Shown here: positions 1 to 12,690 of the stretch, piece after piece
Layout: the number at the start of each line of letters is the position of its first letter
Numbering within the stretch: the first letter of the stretch is position 1
Assembly (NCBI GenBank): GCA_050084515.1
Contig: CM114274.1
Span: 37,758,001-37,822,000, forward strand
Reading direction: 5' to 3'
Source: Blasia pusilla
Taxonomy: Eukaryota; Marchantiophyta; Marchantiopsida; Blasiales
DNA: 64,000 nucleotides
Made by a program: the position numbers and the translations under genes
The notes under the pieces: generated by a model
Told to the model about the DNA's origin: nothing
The model's database searches: none
The model's input: the letters and a program-made list of their open reading frames with translations, nothing else

Positions 1-3000
1 TCCAACACCAAACCCTTTGAGACAAAAAGTTTTTCTAAATTCTGAGAAGAATAAAGGGACATCAAGAGGGTTTGGAATGGGGGTGAGCGACCACGGAGGG
101 TCTCGCCCTCCGAAACAAGTGGAACTCAACGAAGCCGAAGGGCGCCGTTCTGAAGTCAACGAATGCCAAAGTGATTTGTTATAATTGTGGCGAACCGGGC
201 ATATGGCTAAGGAATGTGTGAGGCCCAAGGTTAGTAAACCGAGTATGATTGCGTTTGCCGCTAAGCATTTATCGGAGGGAGATCTAGATACATCTCTACA
301 AGTCACCAAGAGAACGCCAATTTGGTTTACCTAGGATCCAAGATCGCTAATCGCGATGTGATGTTGCTCGTTGATCAGTGCCGCACTCATTCTTGAGTCG
401 AGAATCGTAAAACGTTGGGATTGCCACCACCAAAGCGGATGAACCCATTAGGTAGGATTAGCGGGAGGAAAATCCCACGGACATCAGATCTGGTTTTAGG
501 GCTATTGTGAGATCGGAGTGTTTGAGTTGAAAGAGAATTTCTGATTTGCGAGATGGGCGGAATCGGGAGTCTTGGGAACACGTTCTTGGATGCGTATGAG
601 GTGGAGCGAGGCGGAGACCTTTGAGGTTAAAGCGTCTTGGTTCAAATTGGTTCGTGAGGTGCCTAGAAAGCGGAGTTGGTGAACGCCATCACGAGGGCGA
701 GTTTGGCGAGTTAGAGGAAGGATTCCTTTGCTTGATGAGGCAGTAGAGGATGAAGCAAGCGCAAGATCAGAGATCAGAACTCAGCTTCAAGGAGATCCTG
801 AAACACTCAAGAGAGTTGTGAAAGAATTTGAAGATGTGTTGACTAAGGAGCTTAGTGAGTTGCCACCACATAGGCGGTTGATCATAAGATAGAGGTGATA
901 CCAGGATCTCAACCACCTTCAAAGGCACCATATAGGTTGAATCAAGAGGAACTTGCTGAGTTGAAAAGCAGTTGGGTGAACTCCTAGAGAGGGGTTACAT
1001 CCAGAGCAAGTCACCTTATGGGGCGCCCGTCCTCTTTGTCAAGAAGAAGGATGGGAAGTTGAGACTCTGTGTTGATTATCGTGGCGCTGAATAAAGTGGC
1101 GGTGAGAATAACTATCCTCTACGAGGATGGATGACCTCTTTGATCGATTGTCGGGTGCCAAGTATTTCAGCGGATTGACCTGAAATCAGGATATTATCGA
1201 TTCGGATTGCGAAGCGGAAGCTAAGGGCGAGATAGTTCGTTCGAGTTTGTAGTAATACCTTTCGGTCTTTATAATCGCCTCGGCGTTTACCACTTTGATG
1301 AACTCCATCTTTCACAAGGAGGCGGATGAGTTTGTGATCATCTATATAGATGACATACTCATCTATTCGAAAACACTAGAGAGCACGCCGACATTTGAAG
1401 CGGTGTTTGAGAAACTTAGGGCGAACAATTTGTATCGAATGCGGATAAAAGTGAGTTCGGTTTGCGAAGATCAAGTTCTTGGGACATGTGGTGGTCACGG
1501 ATGGAGTGAGTCGGACATGGAAAAGGTGGCCGATTGCGAATGGGAACCGCCTTCCACGGTGAAGGGATCACGAAGGTTCATCCGGTATCGATTTACGGAC
1601 ATACGTGAAGAATTTTTCGGGCATAGTGAAACCTCACGGATTGGACCGCAAAGTTTGCCAATACTACATGGACCGAGGAAGTGGATAAAGCGTTCAATCG
1701 AGTCAAAGATCCTCTCGCAGGAACCGATTAAAGCGCGGAGTTTGAACAACGTTAAAGTGCACCACGGATGCTAGTGATTTCGCGATTGCAGGAATGTTGG
1801 TGCAAAAGGAGACCAGCATCGAAAGCAAGAAGCTGACCGACACCGAAAGGAGATGGCCTACTCATGAGAAAGAGTTGTTTGCGGTGGTTCATTGCTTGAG
1901 GAAGTGGCGTCACTATTTGGGACTTCACGGGACTCGAGTATTCACCGATAACATATCGCTCAAGTATTTTGAGACCAGGATCGCGTGGCGCCAAAACAAC
2001 CGGTGGCATGATACCTTGGCGTTGATGAATGTGGAGCTAATCCACAAGCCAGGAAAGACAATGTCATTCCGGATCGTTAAGTCGCGAGGATGAACACATG
2101 CCATCGGCTCACGAGTGTTGAGCAATGTTCCCTAATGAAACAGACTGGAAAGAAGGATTAGTGAAGGATACATGAAGGATGAGCAAGCGAGGAGTACCTT
2201 GGGAAGTTAAAGCGGGGCGAAAAGGTGGCCAATCTGAGTTTGAGACCGGCTTGCTAAGGTTTAAGCGAGCGCGGGATCTAGGCCAAGGCAAGCTACGAAC
2301 CAAGGTGTTTGTGGAATGTCATGATGGACCTTTGGCGGGACACAAAGGGAGAAATCCACTCTTGCTGTTTTGTCTAAGAGGTTCTTCGGCCCAACATGAA
2401 GGAAGATGTTGCTCAATATGTGAAAACATCGTGACTGCCGAGGCGAACGCGTGTCTTATGCGAAGAAACAAGGTTTACTTCATCCTTTGCCAATCCGGAG
2501 GGACCCTTGCAAAGCATTAGCATGGATTTCATTCGAGTCTTCAGAATCCCGAGGGATACAACGCTATACTTGTGATAGTTGATCGGTTTAGCAAGTTGGG
2601 AGGTTTTGCCCGAGAGAGTGCGACGGCCTCGCGACTTCCGACTATTTCTGGATGGTTGGTTACGGATTGCCTAGGAGCATTGTGTCCGATCGGGATCGAA
2701 GTTTACAGTGCCTTTTGGAAACATCTATTCAGGAGGTTCGGACCAAACTCACTTTAGTCGGCCTTCCATCCTCAAGCGGATGGGCAAGCGGAAAAAATTA
2801 AAACCAATACTTACGGAATTACGTGAGTGCGGACCAAAGAGATTGGGCCAAGTGGTTAAGTATGGTGAGTATTGTTACAACTTCGACTAAGCATGCAACG
2901 GAGAATCTCCGTTTCTTCTGGCGTATCAAAGAGAAGGGCCTCTTGACTTAAGCTCTTTCAAAGGGCAATACATCGACACACACTCGTCAACAGCGGCGGA

Positions 3001-4168
3001 ATGTTTGTTAGTGGAAATCAGGAGCGACAAGAGCGGCGAGAAAGTCTCTGCCAAGGCTCAACTAATGCGTAAAGCATGCTAACAAAAGGGCGCCATGTGA
3101 GTTTCAAGTTGGGGAACAAGTGTGGTTGAGTGTTAAGAATCTCACTCTTCTATGCGAAATTATCGCCAAGTATCTTTGGACCGTATGTGATCAAGGCAAA
3201 GCCGTTTGAGGATGTACACGTTGGAGCTGCCAAACAGTTCAAGATTCACCCGACTTTCCATGTGTCATTATTGAAGAAGTATCTTCAAGACAATGTCGTC
3301 GGAGCGAAGGAGGATGTTGAGACCACAACCGGGTCATCAGAAATGAGGAACGAGTTGAGGTTGAGACTCTGCGTTCAGGCGTAAAGGCCCAAAACAGTAC
3401 TTGGTCAAGTGGAAAGGCTATCATGTGAAAGAGCGACTTGGATTGCGGAGGCGGATCTAGAACATGCGCAAGAAGCAGATGGACAAGAAAGGCACGTGCG
3501 TTAGTACATGGTGAAGCAATGGACATAACTTGTGACCGGAAAGCTTGGGCGATAACCCGTTGTAACTAGAAAGGTTTAGTTGTTGCAATAAAGAAGACAT
3601 GGATTTGGAGATTCGATGCTTGTATTGTAATTTTGAGTTTGGTTTGTGCAAGGCAATGAGTAGTTCTTCATATGCTTAGGATGTAAGTCAAGGAGACCAA
3701 ACAATGAGTATTTGAGGTGAGCTTGTATTGAGATAAGGCATCTAGATCGGGACCAAGTGTTGAAGTACTAGCATTTGGGCTCGCCCTAACGTCGGCCAGA
3801 TGAGTGTCTTGGGGTTTGTGGTGATCTCATTCATGTTTCATGACTGAACTTAGTGAGCGCCTAGGTGGAATCAGGTGACCCAAAAAGTAGTCTGAGTTGG
3901 CTACACGGTTGTTTACAAATAGTGAGTGAAGTGTTAGGTTGCGGACTTAGTGAGCTTATTTTGATAGTTAGATTAGTTTGGCAGAACTAGTCTAGGCTCA
4001 TCGAAAGCAAAAGCTAATAAGTGCCATAGCGACAAACCTAAGACTTAAGCCAAAAAGAGGTGCGGGTTAGCTACTAAGCGATTACATGTGTTAAGGGTCG
4101 GCTTCCCGAACTTAACATCAATAAGGTTTGCGTTGATGAGGACATCAACCTTCTAAGGAGGGGTGAGT
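1..4168 (+). pseudogene. Element A: decayed Ty3/gypsy chromovirus gag-pol, 5' truncated by window
   Basis: This is an LTR-retrotransposon polyprotein that would have made a virus-like particle and integrated cDNA. A retroviral-type zinc knuckle (CYNCGEPGH) lies at about 176-215. RT sequence starts near 830 (SELPPHR, then [13 protein letters not shown]), and the RT active-site block IYIDDILIYSK lies near 1340-1370. RNase H-like sequence runs from about 1740 to 2090 and ends in ELIHKPGK. Integrase remnants run from about 2290 to 2900 (HDGPLAGHKGR, then ILVIVDRFSKL). A chromodomain core, YLVKWKGYHVKE, sits near 3390-3430, preceded by the typical FHVSLLKKY block. Every domain is split by frameshifts and stops, so no functional protein is possible. 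The chromodomain places it among chromoviruses. The 5' LTR lies outside the window. Confidence 0.88.
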
Positions 4169-5125
4169 GTCGCGACCCTCATAACCAAACAACACCAAAT
4201 CTGCGCAAAGCGAAACATCGAGAACTCAAAGGAACTCACGCCGCGAGAGTTTTGCGCTTTGGAGAGGCGTTTGGAAGAGTCTCTTGGAAAAGTCTAAGAG
4301 GCGAAGCGTGGAAAGTTCGAGTTGTGCGTTTCATGCGTTAGTGGTCGCGACCAGGAAACCTAGACCAAGCGAGCCGAGACTTGAGAAGAGTTGAGTCTCG
4401 GAGGTTGGTTGCCAAGGAGGTGAGAACCGATTTGGAACACGGCTAGCGTTTGGGAGAATCTGACTGTGTTTAGGACCATAACGTTGAGCTCCGAGATGCG
4501 TTCAGGACAAGTAAGGGCGCGTTGGAAAGCTGATCTTGAGACGCTTCCAACGCACCAAAGATCTCAGCAAACGCATAAGTACAGGCTGAGATATTGGCCA
4601 AAAAACGATTCAGAGAGCAATCGGGTTGAGGGCCAGTGGAGGGCCAGGTGTCTTTCCTAAATGTAGGGGGCGGAGATCCCCAGAAGTACTAGTAAGGGAG
4701 TACCTTCTCTGAGATGTCTCGGAACGAAACCCCACTTTGCCAAAGCGGCGTTTGAGCTCGGGATCATGAAACCGAAAGCAAACTGATCCAAGGGAGTGGA
4801 CTTTATCGCCACACTTGGATTCCAACCAATTCACCGTGCGAGTCTTGGTGAGAACTCATTGGATGTTCATCGGATGATTGGAACCGCTAGCGCGAAACGC
4901 CGTTTGAGTTCTGAACCGACCAAAAGTCTGTCCCAAGTCTTTGAGACTTGCCCGTGTTGAAACATGCGAAACTAGGAAGGTTGAGCTTGAAGAAGTCGAG
5001 GCGAGAATTTCGGAAAGTAATCCCCGCTGATTGATCCAAGACCCGACTAACCAAGTGCGTGTTTGGATGCAGATCAGCGTTGAGCGTGACCTCTCGAATG
5101 CGCTTCGCAACAAACAAGATTAACG
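4169..5125 (+). repeat. Probable 3' LTR of element A
   Basis: A purine-rich tract (aaggaggggtgag, about 4155-4168) ends right before a TGTCGCGACCC start, which is the expected polypurine tract/LTR junction for element A. No coding capacity is seen downstream. The right end is not defined because the 5' LTR is outside the window. I place it near 5125, where sequence recognisable as the 3'-truncated element B begins. Confidence 0.5.
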
Positions 5126-5189
5126 TTCAGGAGTAGCACGACAATGTCGCCAATGCACTCTCTTTGAGCCAAATGTGGCACTCATGTAC

Positions 5190-5990
5190 TCTACCATCAT
5201 CCCACACGCTGGGAGAATGTTCCCTCAATCGATACCTCTTGCACGTTCACGGTCTCGCTCCTTGGCACCCTCGAATGGCACTCTGGTGAAGAACTCCCAA
5301 CACCAACGCATCATCATGAATATCACGCTGATCCTGCACCACCATCTCCAACCAGGATCAAGGTGGCCATCTACCCCTCGACTAGAGTAAGATATCATGT
5401 GGTCCTCCATACTAGAGTCCACCCTAACCAACATAAAAGGCGGATGCATGCCCTGGCACCATCTCCTCATCAACCTCGCCATGCCATCTAGCCCCAATTG
5501 TATCCTCCTAGTACATGGGTTCCTACTCAACCCATCGCAAGCATCAAGGTTGGCAACTCAGGTCTATGTACCACCTTGAAGTCATATGTAAGATAAGAGC
5601 CTTGTGCAAGCTTCTGTAAGTTTGTCCGACTCCATCAACCACTTGAGCGGTGGTGAAGTAACAAGGGTAAACCAGTGTGCCAAACAAGTAACACCTAAAG
5701 TGTGCCACACCCACACTCGCCAAGCACTCTCCCTCATATGAACTATAGCGACTCATCTGCATTATTCGAACGACTTGCATAGGCCACCACAAACTCCATG
5801 TGCTCATCATCATGTTGTGTCAACACCGCTCCAAGTCCCAACCTACTCCAATCAAGTGTGTAATCAAATGGGCACCCTCGATAGGTCTCCCTCAAGATAG
5901 GCGCCGCCACCAATCGGGCCTTAAGCTCCACAAAAGCTCTCTCTGATCATCTCCCAGTGCCACTCTTGATCTGATTTCAGCAATTGGTTC
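5190..5990 (-). pseudogene. Element B RNase H and start of linker
   Basis: RNase H sequence LDWSRLGLGAVLTQ, VVAYASRSNN and YSSYEGECLA (about 5870-5720) is followed by HFRCYLFG. A degenerate linker contains the block DIHDDALVL, which is shared with C at about 44,540. Homology ends near 5130, before the integrase core. RNase H degrades the RNA template during reverse transcription. Confidence 0.8.
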
Positions 5991-5999
5991 AAAGGCTTT

Positions 6000-6840
6000 G
6001 CCATAACACTAAATCCCTTCACATACCTCCGATAGTAGTTCGCCAATCCCATGAATGCTCGAACTCTACCACATCTATCGGACGGAATAAGTGCAATAGC
6101 CTCCACCTTTGCTTGTGAACTCCCAAACCACCTGGATAGATCACATGACCCAAGTACTCAACATCCTCATGGAAGAACTTACACTTTCGTGGATGCAAAA
6201 GACCATGAGCTTTCAACCGCTCAAACACCACAAATGTATCGATGCTCCTCCACCGTGCTTTGAACACCAAGATATCATCAATGTAACACCGAACAAAATG
6301 GCTAGGATCCCGCCCATCACTCTTTGAAACTCTCGGCAGGTGCATTCTTCAACCCAAAGGGTAAGAATTTCCACTGGTACAAACAATCCTTGCCATGAGA
6401 GTTGACGCCCAAAATCTTTGTCTTGGCCTTGTCACTCTCCCAATTGGCAATTGATGGTATCTTGCCCAAGATCCAAATACTGAAAATCTTTGCCTTTCCC
6501 ACCACATCAAAGATCTCCTCAGGTGTAGGCATGGCATACCTATCGGCCTTGGTTTGCCGATTGATAGGACGGTAATCTCCACACATCCGCCTATCCGTGT
6601 AGTTGCCATGCATATCCTTTTAGCAGTGCATGATAGACGATGCATACTCTCCATGCGACAACTCCACTAATCCGGCCTCCAAAAGGTCCAAGGTCCAAAT
6701 CAGGTCCCTCTCCATATCACTATATCGGTAGGGGACGACGGAAGATTGGCGTATCACTAGCCAAATCAATCCGTATACCGGGTCCAACCAGAGAACTCCT
6801 TCATGCTAAAGGCAAAACAACTCCTATAAGCACGTAGGAA
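6000..6840 (-). pseudogene. Element B reverse transcriptase
   Basis: RT blocks align with C: RRMCGDYRPINRQ (about 6590-6550), the FLPFGLKNAP block (about 6360), CYIDDILVF with the catalytic YIDD (about 6280) and FMGLANYYRRYVKGF (about 6060-6010). A second frame carries the middle part, so at least one indel is present. It lies downstream of the methyltransferase. Confidence 0.85.
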
Positions 6841-7130
6841 CTATGTCAAGCGCCGTTTCTCACCTCCCGTAAGCTTGGGCCCAAGTAATGGCTCCCAAGT
6901 CTCCTCCATGGCATACTAGAGGGAGAGGCGATGCCATTGGTTGCTACGCAACCCCCTCACAAGATGATACACCCTTAGCTACACCATCATCGAGCAAATA
7001 ACTCCTCCACCAAAGATGAGCAACCAACTCCACATGCCCACCATTACATCCCATTTACTCCAAGGATGCAAAATACTACTCTCCTCAAATGACCCGATGC
7101 CTCTACCGCCCCCGGTAGCCATCGAGCTCA

Positions 7131-8165
7131 TTACAAGGGGTGACATAGTCCAAGTCGATTTGCTGCCATACCAAGACTCAAAATCCAAGTCAAACAACCC
7201 AGGTCCATGGCCTGACCCAACACATGACGTCGTGAAGCCTCGAAATAGAAGCAACCGTTGTCACGCCAAAGTAGTAAATCCCATCCACGCTCTCTCTCAT
7301 CAATGTTAGGCTCCACCAATGTGTGCACATGAGAATCCCCATACAAGCCCGGACCACCTTCCCTGTAGGCATGTGACGCGGGAAAACTCACAAATGTGGG
7401 TAGTGCCATCCTAGGCTGGCCCACACGGTTCACCACTACCATGGGTGACCGATCAATAACCCTCACCACTTGAGAAAGTCGCCAAAGATCAAGATACTAT
7501 CCACCGTGAAGGCGAGGATCCTGCCTTTGCATCATATGCTCGATGTAGAACCTCCCTAGGCAACAAGTTTGTCCACCACAAGCGTGGACGATGTGCACGC
7601 CGAGCCAACTCGCGCTGCATCCAACAACACCGCTGGTCCAGCCAAGATCGCACCTCATGAACACTCGCCATCATCCGGGTCCAAGTGTCACCCAACAATG
7701 GAACATTCTGAATGTAAGCTAGAGCACGTGCTCGATGAACTGAAGATGTCGTAACACCCATAACATCTCCCAAAATAATCAAGACCTAGGGTCATGTAAT
7801 CCCTCACATTTACCAAAGACGTGTATGACCGACAAGGCCATCCAAAGCCAATCACCAAATCCACAGGACCAACCCTCTCAAGGTCCTGCGCTTTCAACAA
7901 TGCAATGTGTGATGGTAAAGCACGCTGGTACCCACGAATAGGCGATGGCGGCAACAACTCGGGATATCTCATCAATCGACCAATATGTCGGGATGAGACT
8001 CTGCGCCGTCTCATCTCGCTCCACATACACGTATCTCCACAGAATACCGGATCGCAACATCGCCGCCAAACCAATGCTAATCCCACCAAAGAGATCTAAC
8101 ACACAAATGCCCTCCGCGGATTGCCATACAATGGGTGTAGTATCCAAAGGGGATAACCTAATCGG
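7131..8165 (-). pseudogene. Element B cytosine-C5 DNA methyltransferase domain
   Basis: The domain would transfer methyl groups from S-adenosylmethionine to cytosine C5. Visible motifs in order on the minus strand: motif I VLDLFGGISIGLAA (about 8090-8060), an acidic YVERDE block (motif II), motif IV VDLVIGFGWPC with the catalytic Cys (about 7850-7820), motif VI IQNVPLLGDT (about 7700), motif VIII RRAHRPRLWWTNLLP (about 7590), motif IX region LVEPNIDERER (about 7300) and motif X LGQAMDLGCLTWILSLGM (about 7200-7150). The order is the canonical one, not the rearranged plant DRM order. ILENV-type motif VI and AHRPR-WWTNL resemble the DNMT3 family. Frameshifts divide it into at least four reading-frame pieces. 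Confidence 0.82.
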
Positions 8166-8611
8166 GCCGAAGTAGGAGTCCGTGGGGCCTCCTCTTCCTC
8201 GTGAGGTATAATGACCTCACACCAAGCCTCCTCTGCACTAGGCGATCAGCCTCCCACCGTAGTGCACCGCTTGAACTCCAAAGTGGCACATCCAACGATG
8301 AGGATGCCATGCTGCAAAAATAGGGACCTCCTCTACCTCCTCATGCGCAGGAGAATCCATAGCGAAACATTACCCTCCAAAAGTCTCCGGCCAAGTGACT
8401 ACTCCACTAAAACCAGCCACGATGCTAACACTGTTGGGGAAGACCCTCTGGTCGAGCCCCCGAAATAAATCTCACAGAACTTGGCTCATACGTCCATCCC
8501 GGATCGCCAACCTGGTCTATAAGACGCTGCCTCACCCAGTAATCCATCTAAAACCCATCGGGTACAACATCGCTCCTCCAACTAGTACATCATACGACTC
8601 GGCCGATGTGA

Positions 8612-8930
8612 CTACCGCAGATACTCCCAATCAAGAGCTATTCGCATGATCGGTCTCAACTGCATCTGAGAAAACTTCTCCCGTGTCATGAATTGAGACC
8701 TATCATTGGCTCCTCCAAGTGATGTTTGAATCTGGAATGGGCAAGGCTCAAGCTCGACCTCGAATACCCAAACCAATACATGCCGCTTTCCCAACATCAA
8801 GGTTGGGCACCGTGAGTCTAACAAGACTCTGGGTCTATACACTGTCATGTAGGACTCACCAATCGAAAGATCCCACTCCGGTTGTCCAACATACATACAC
8901 CAGGTGTAAGCCTCTCACGATCAATGGTGG
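8612..8930 (-). pseudogene. Element B aspartic protease region
   Basis: The retropepsin core appears as VLLDSRCPTLMLGK followed by PFQIQTSLGG, matching VLLDSGAQPLMLGK in element C. The catalytic triplet D-S-G is changed to D-S-R here, which should abolish proteolysis. It lies just upstream of the methyltransferase domain. Confidence 0.75.
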
Positions 8931-9479
8931 CCGGTGGTAATGCATCCATCTTCGCCATTTCCGCCAAGTAGCATGGTACTCAATGCTACTCTTGACATAG
9001 AGGGTCGCTCCACCGCAACACCCTCATCCATCTCAACACGTGTAGCAAGAAACACCCCCACGTTCACACAACGTGGTCGCTAACGAAATACAGGAGCTAA
9101 GTCAACTCCTAAAGCCATCGGCTCGTGGCGAAAACAATGGGGATCCAACACTGAAGTTGCCATCCGCAATGCACGCATCGATCTTTGCATCCGTGTCTAC
9201 TACACGCGATGTAGATGCCTCGATCCCCACTGTCGGCTCAATAGGTCGCGAGGAACCATGGATGGAGTCCTAAGCACCTCAGACAACAAGAATGATGGGA
9301 AGCCTAGCTGCCTCCCACCTCACCCTCTATGGGTCCAACTCACAAGAGCACCACGTGGCTCGACGCTCGAGTGGCTCCTCTCAGAATCGCACCGGTGATG
9401 CCTCAACCTTGTCTTGCACTCGCCATATAAGAGAGATCATCCCCTCCATAAGAGGTGGAAGCCCCTGCTCCCGAACCTG

Positions 9480-10960
9480 ATCTATCTTTGGATACCGACC
9501 ATAGTAGCCAACTCTGCTCCAATCTGCTCAATCCTCGGGCAACCATAGCGACTGTCGTAGTGGTAGGGGTAGCCACCGTAGGCTCTCCAACCACCTGGTC
9601 CACCTCTACCACCCCTACCACCTCTACCACCTCGGCCTCTCGGAGCTACTCCACCACGGCCACGGCCTGATCTCAACTCTGGATGAAGATCAAAGCAACG
9701 CTCTCGAGGATGACCTAGTCTCCCGCAATGATCACACTGAGTTGGGGCCGATTGAGGCCCATCCTCCAAAGTCCGTCTCCCATCCTCTTGGGGACAAAAC
9801 TTCCTAACATGATCACCTCCACATGTCCAACATGATCGTCCCTGCCGGGGCAGCAAATGAAGGCAATGGTCTCTGCACAAATGTCCCTCTAGGACTTGAC
9901 TCGAGGTCGCGTGTACCCCACGACTCCCACTACTACTACCACCACCACTACTACGAGATTGTGAGGTGGGCGGTGAACGCGAGAAGTAGTAGTTGTATCC
10001 CCTCTTGAATGCGGATGTCACCACTCTCTCCTTCACCATGTTAAGCTCAATCTTCTCAGATAGAGCAAACACATGGGTCAATGTGGGTGAATCATCACTC
10101 ATAAGAGTAGCATCACGTACCCTACGGCGCAAATCTCTGTCCAAGATCCCATACCAAAATCGATCGCTTCGATCCTCGTCACACCCTGGTAATCGAAATC
10201 AAGCGTCGCATATTTGTGTATGCCTCACTAAGACTCTCACCAGTCTTTCGCTCAAAGTCTGAAGATTCCTCAACTTCTCCGTCTTCACTCCTTGATAGTT
10301 CTTCTTCAACCTCTTGAAGAACTCTGCAATCGGGCTAACGATGGTGGGGCACTAGTACCCCCACTAGTACCTCCACTTTGGTACCCCACTCGGCTCGTAC
10401 TCGTACCACTCAACGTCGGGCCGGGCCGGGCATAGTAGGAGCACTACTACCAATACCACCATGGGTGATAGACACATAGCCTGGAGACCAATATTGTCTC
10501 CATGCCTCAATCTCAACAACATGGTCCTTCCTAAACTCATGGTAATCATCCATGAGTGGTCCTTCCAAGTCTTTGAAACAACCCTTCCAAGCCAAGAAGG
10601 GTGTAAACAACGTGGCGTTCGCAACATCTGCATATCACACCACGTATCAAACTCTTGCATGAAGTCCTCCAACTCCATGGTACCCTTTGCACCGAGTATC
10701 GTCGTGGGCCCTTCATGGCCCCATATCCACCGTCCATGTCCCAAATCAATGGAGTGCAACACTCGATAACAAGGTAGAAGACTGGTGTTTGGAACACCTC
10801 GTCCTCCTCTTCATCAACCGTCGGAAGTGGAAAAGGTAGCCGATACCTAAATCCACTCCGTGTGAAACCACCACTGCCGCACCACGGTCCCCAACCAGAC
10901 CACCCGACTGACTCGTGATGACCAACGCCGATGCCGCACCACCACCATATTACCAAGTGA
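9480..10960 (-). pseudogene. Element B gag (capsid plus two zinc knuckles)
   Basis: Fragments in several frames align with element C gag: GGFTRSGFRYR near 10870, MDDYHEF and EIEAWRQYW near 10480-10560, and two zinc knuckles near 9690-9830 (CWTCGGDHVRKFC and CDHCGRLGHPRERC). A glycine/arginine-rich tail follows at about 9560-9670. Gag would package the element RNA. Multiple frameshifts break it. Confidence 0.8.
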
Positions 10961-10999
10961 CGTCGATGTCGCTATACTATTCTAGCTCTACTAGCTATG

Positions 11000-12690
11000 G
11001 GTGTAGGCAACCTAACTTGTCATCACCACAAGAAGTCTCCCCACGTCTACTCGTCATCCCTCCGGCCTCACTACCGGTAGCACAGGAGTAACACTACTCT
11101 GGAAATCAGCGTCAACCCTAACAATGGGCGCGCAAGCAAAAGCACGATGGAGGGGATCCAAACATAGGGGAAATCCAACGACAACCCTCCAATCGCAAAT
11201 GGAAATCAAGGTAACACAATCCACCAAACGTGGTGCCCTCTAAATCCACAAAACCCACCACACAATTCTAACGCAATAGCTACTCCGCGCGGTCGATGAC
11301 GTGCTAGTCGAACTCGCACACCTCAAAATATCACTGCATGGAGAGGCTACACCGTACTATGCGCTAGAGGTACATCAACCAAAAACCTGAGATGCATAAA
11401 GCGCCTAACACATCTCGAAACAAAGACCAAATGAGCTACAACAGAACCGGCATAGTTAAGAACTCGGCAGTTAAGCGTCCTCCAAGCAGAATAGCCCAAA
11501 GATGGGTGACCAGTTATGCAAAACTCAAATCCCAAATCCTGCAAAAATTGCCTCACGCCCAAGCAAGCAAGCTTGTTTGCTTGCTCCTTGCTCCTTACTC
11601 CGCCTCTCACGCCCACTCGCCCGGAGCTACCACGAGTTGCCTCGAAGCCTCGAAACGCCGAGAAATGCTCGAGACATGCCCCTATCGCCCCATTCGCCAT
11701 GCTTCGCTATGGAGAGAGGTCCAACCAGGGCGCCCCCAATGGGATAGGCGTCTCAAAAAATGAACGAGTCACCAACCAACCAGCCCCTCCGATCCATTTG
11801 CCCACCATAGCGGACCTTGAGCTAGTCAAAATTTCGATCAGAAATTACTTCACAAATACGTGACCAAAATCAAATCTGTTTGATCAGAATTCAATTGACC
11901 ACCATAGCTATCTCCCCACAAAAACTCAGCTACAACCGAAGCCAGTACTCGAGCTAAAAATCAGACAAACTTGCTGTCCATACACCTCTAGAACATAAAT
12001 CCAAACCGGCGGCGCTTCCGCCAAGTTTCATGCACGCAGAAATCCGCAACGCTCCACGCACTCGAGCAGATAGCTTCACATGAGATCACAATACAAGTAG
12101 CAATAGGAACCTCTCACCCGATCTGGATGAACTTCAACAGAGCTTCCGCACTCCAAGCTCTCCACATCAGAAAATTGTCGAACACGACCAGAATCTTCAA
12201 TGCTTGATAACTTCCAACTCCCTTGATGAAATCCGGCGATCTACAACGCGTTGGAAAGCTCTCAGCAAGGCGCTTCTTTCCCAATTGACCACGCACCTGA
12301 TTCACACCTCCAACATAGGCAACAAGCCGCAAACATCCACGGCTGAGTACACAATCAGCCCCTAACGAGATCCTCTTGATCTACAATCGAAGCTACCATC
12401 GATCTACTCAGTTCTTTGAGTGAAATCCGTGAAAGACTCTTTGTCATAAAACACGTTTACAATCACATACAATCGAGCCAAACCCACTCCACGATGGGAG
12501 AATCTAGGTCGAAGCTTTGGAAACACCATAGCCAAGAGCTCTACTCACTACCAAGGCTAACTCCCAAGCAAGCAGGCTCAACTCAAAGAACTGACTGTTC
12601 TTTGAGGGCAAGCCACCTTATATCCTCCAACCTAAGAGCGGGCCCTACTGGGAAAGTCACCCCCAAGTAAGTAACCCCCAACCCTATGTA
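11000..12690 (-). other. Untranslated leader and possible 5' LTR of element B
   Basis: There is no gene-like coding signal. By position it corresponds to the roughly 1.5-2 kb leader that precedes gag in elements C and D. A minus-strand TATA-like stretch (ggatataagg, about 12,611-12,626) could belong to an LTR promoter. I could not find the TGTCACG terminal module of C and D here, so the 5' end of B is undefined. Confidence 0.35.

Larger units (their letters stand above)
5130..10960 (-). mobile_element. Element B: truncated Ty3/gypsy retrotransposon carrying a DNA methyltransferase (coding part)
   Basis: Read on the minus strand, this gives gag, protease, cytosine methyltransferase, RT and RNase H in that order. 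It is collinear with element C at 38.7-44.7 kb and similar at protein level. It stops just inside the integrase start near 5130, abutting the presumed LTR of element A. So integrase, any PHD finger and the 3' LTR are missing. Many stops and frameshifts make it inactive. It retains some residues lost in C, for example the RNase H block LDWSRLGLGAVL. It is diverged enough from C to show that the methyltransferase is a family trait and not an accident of one copy. Confidence 0.85.
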
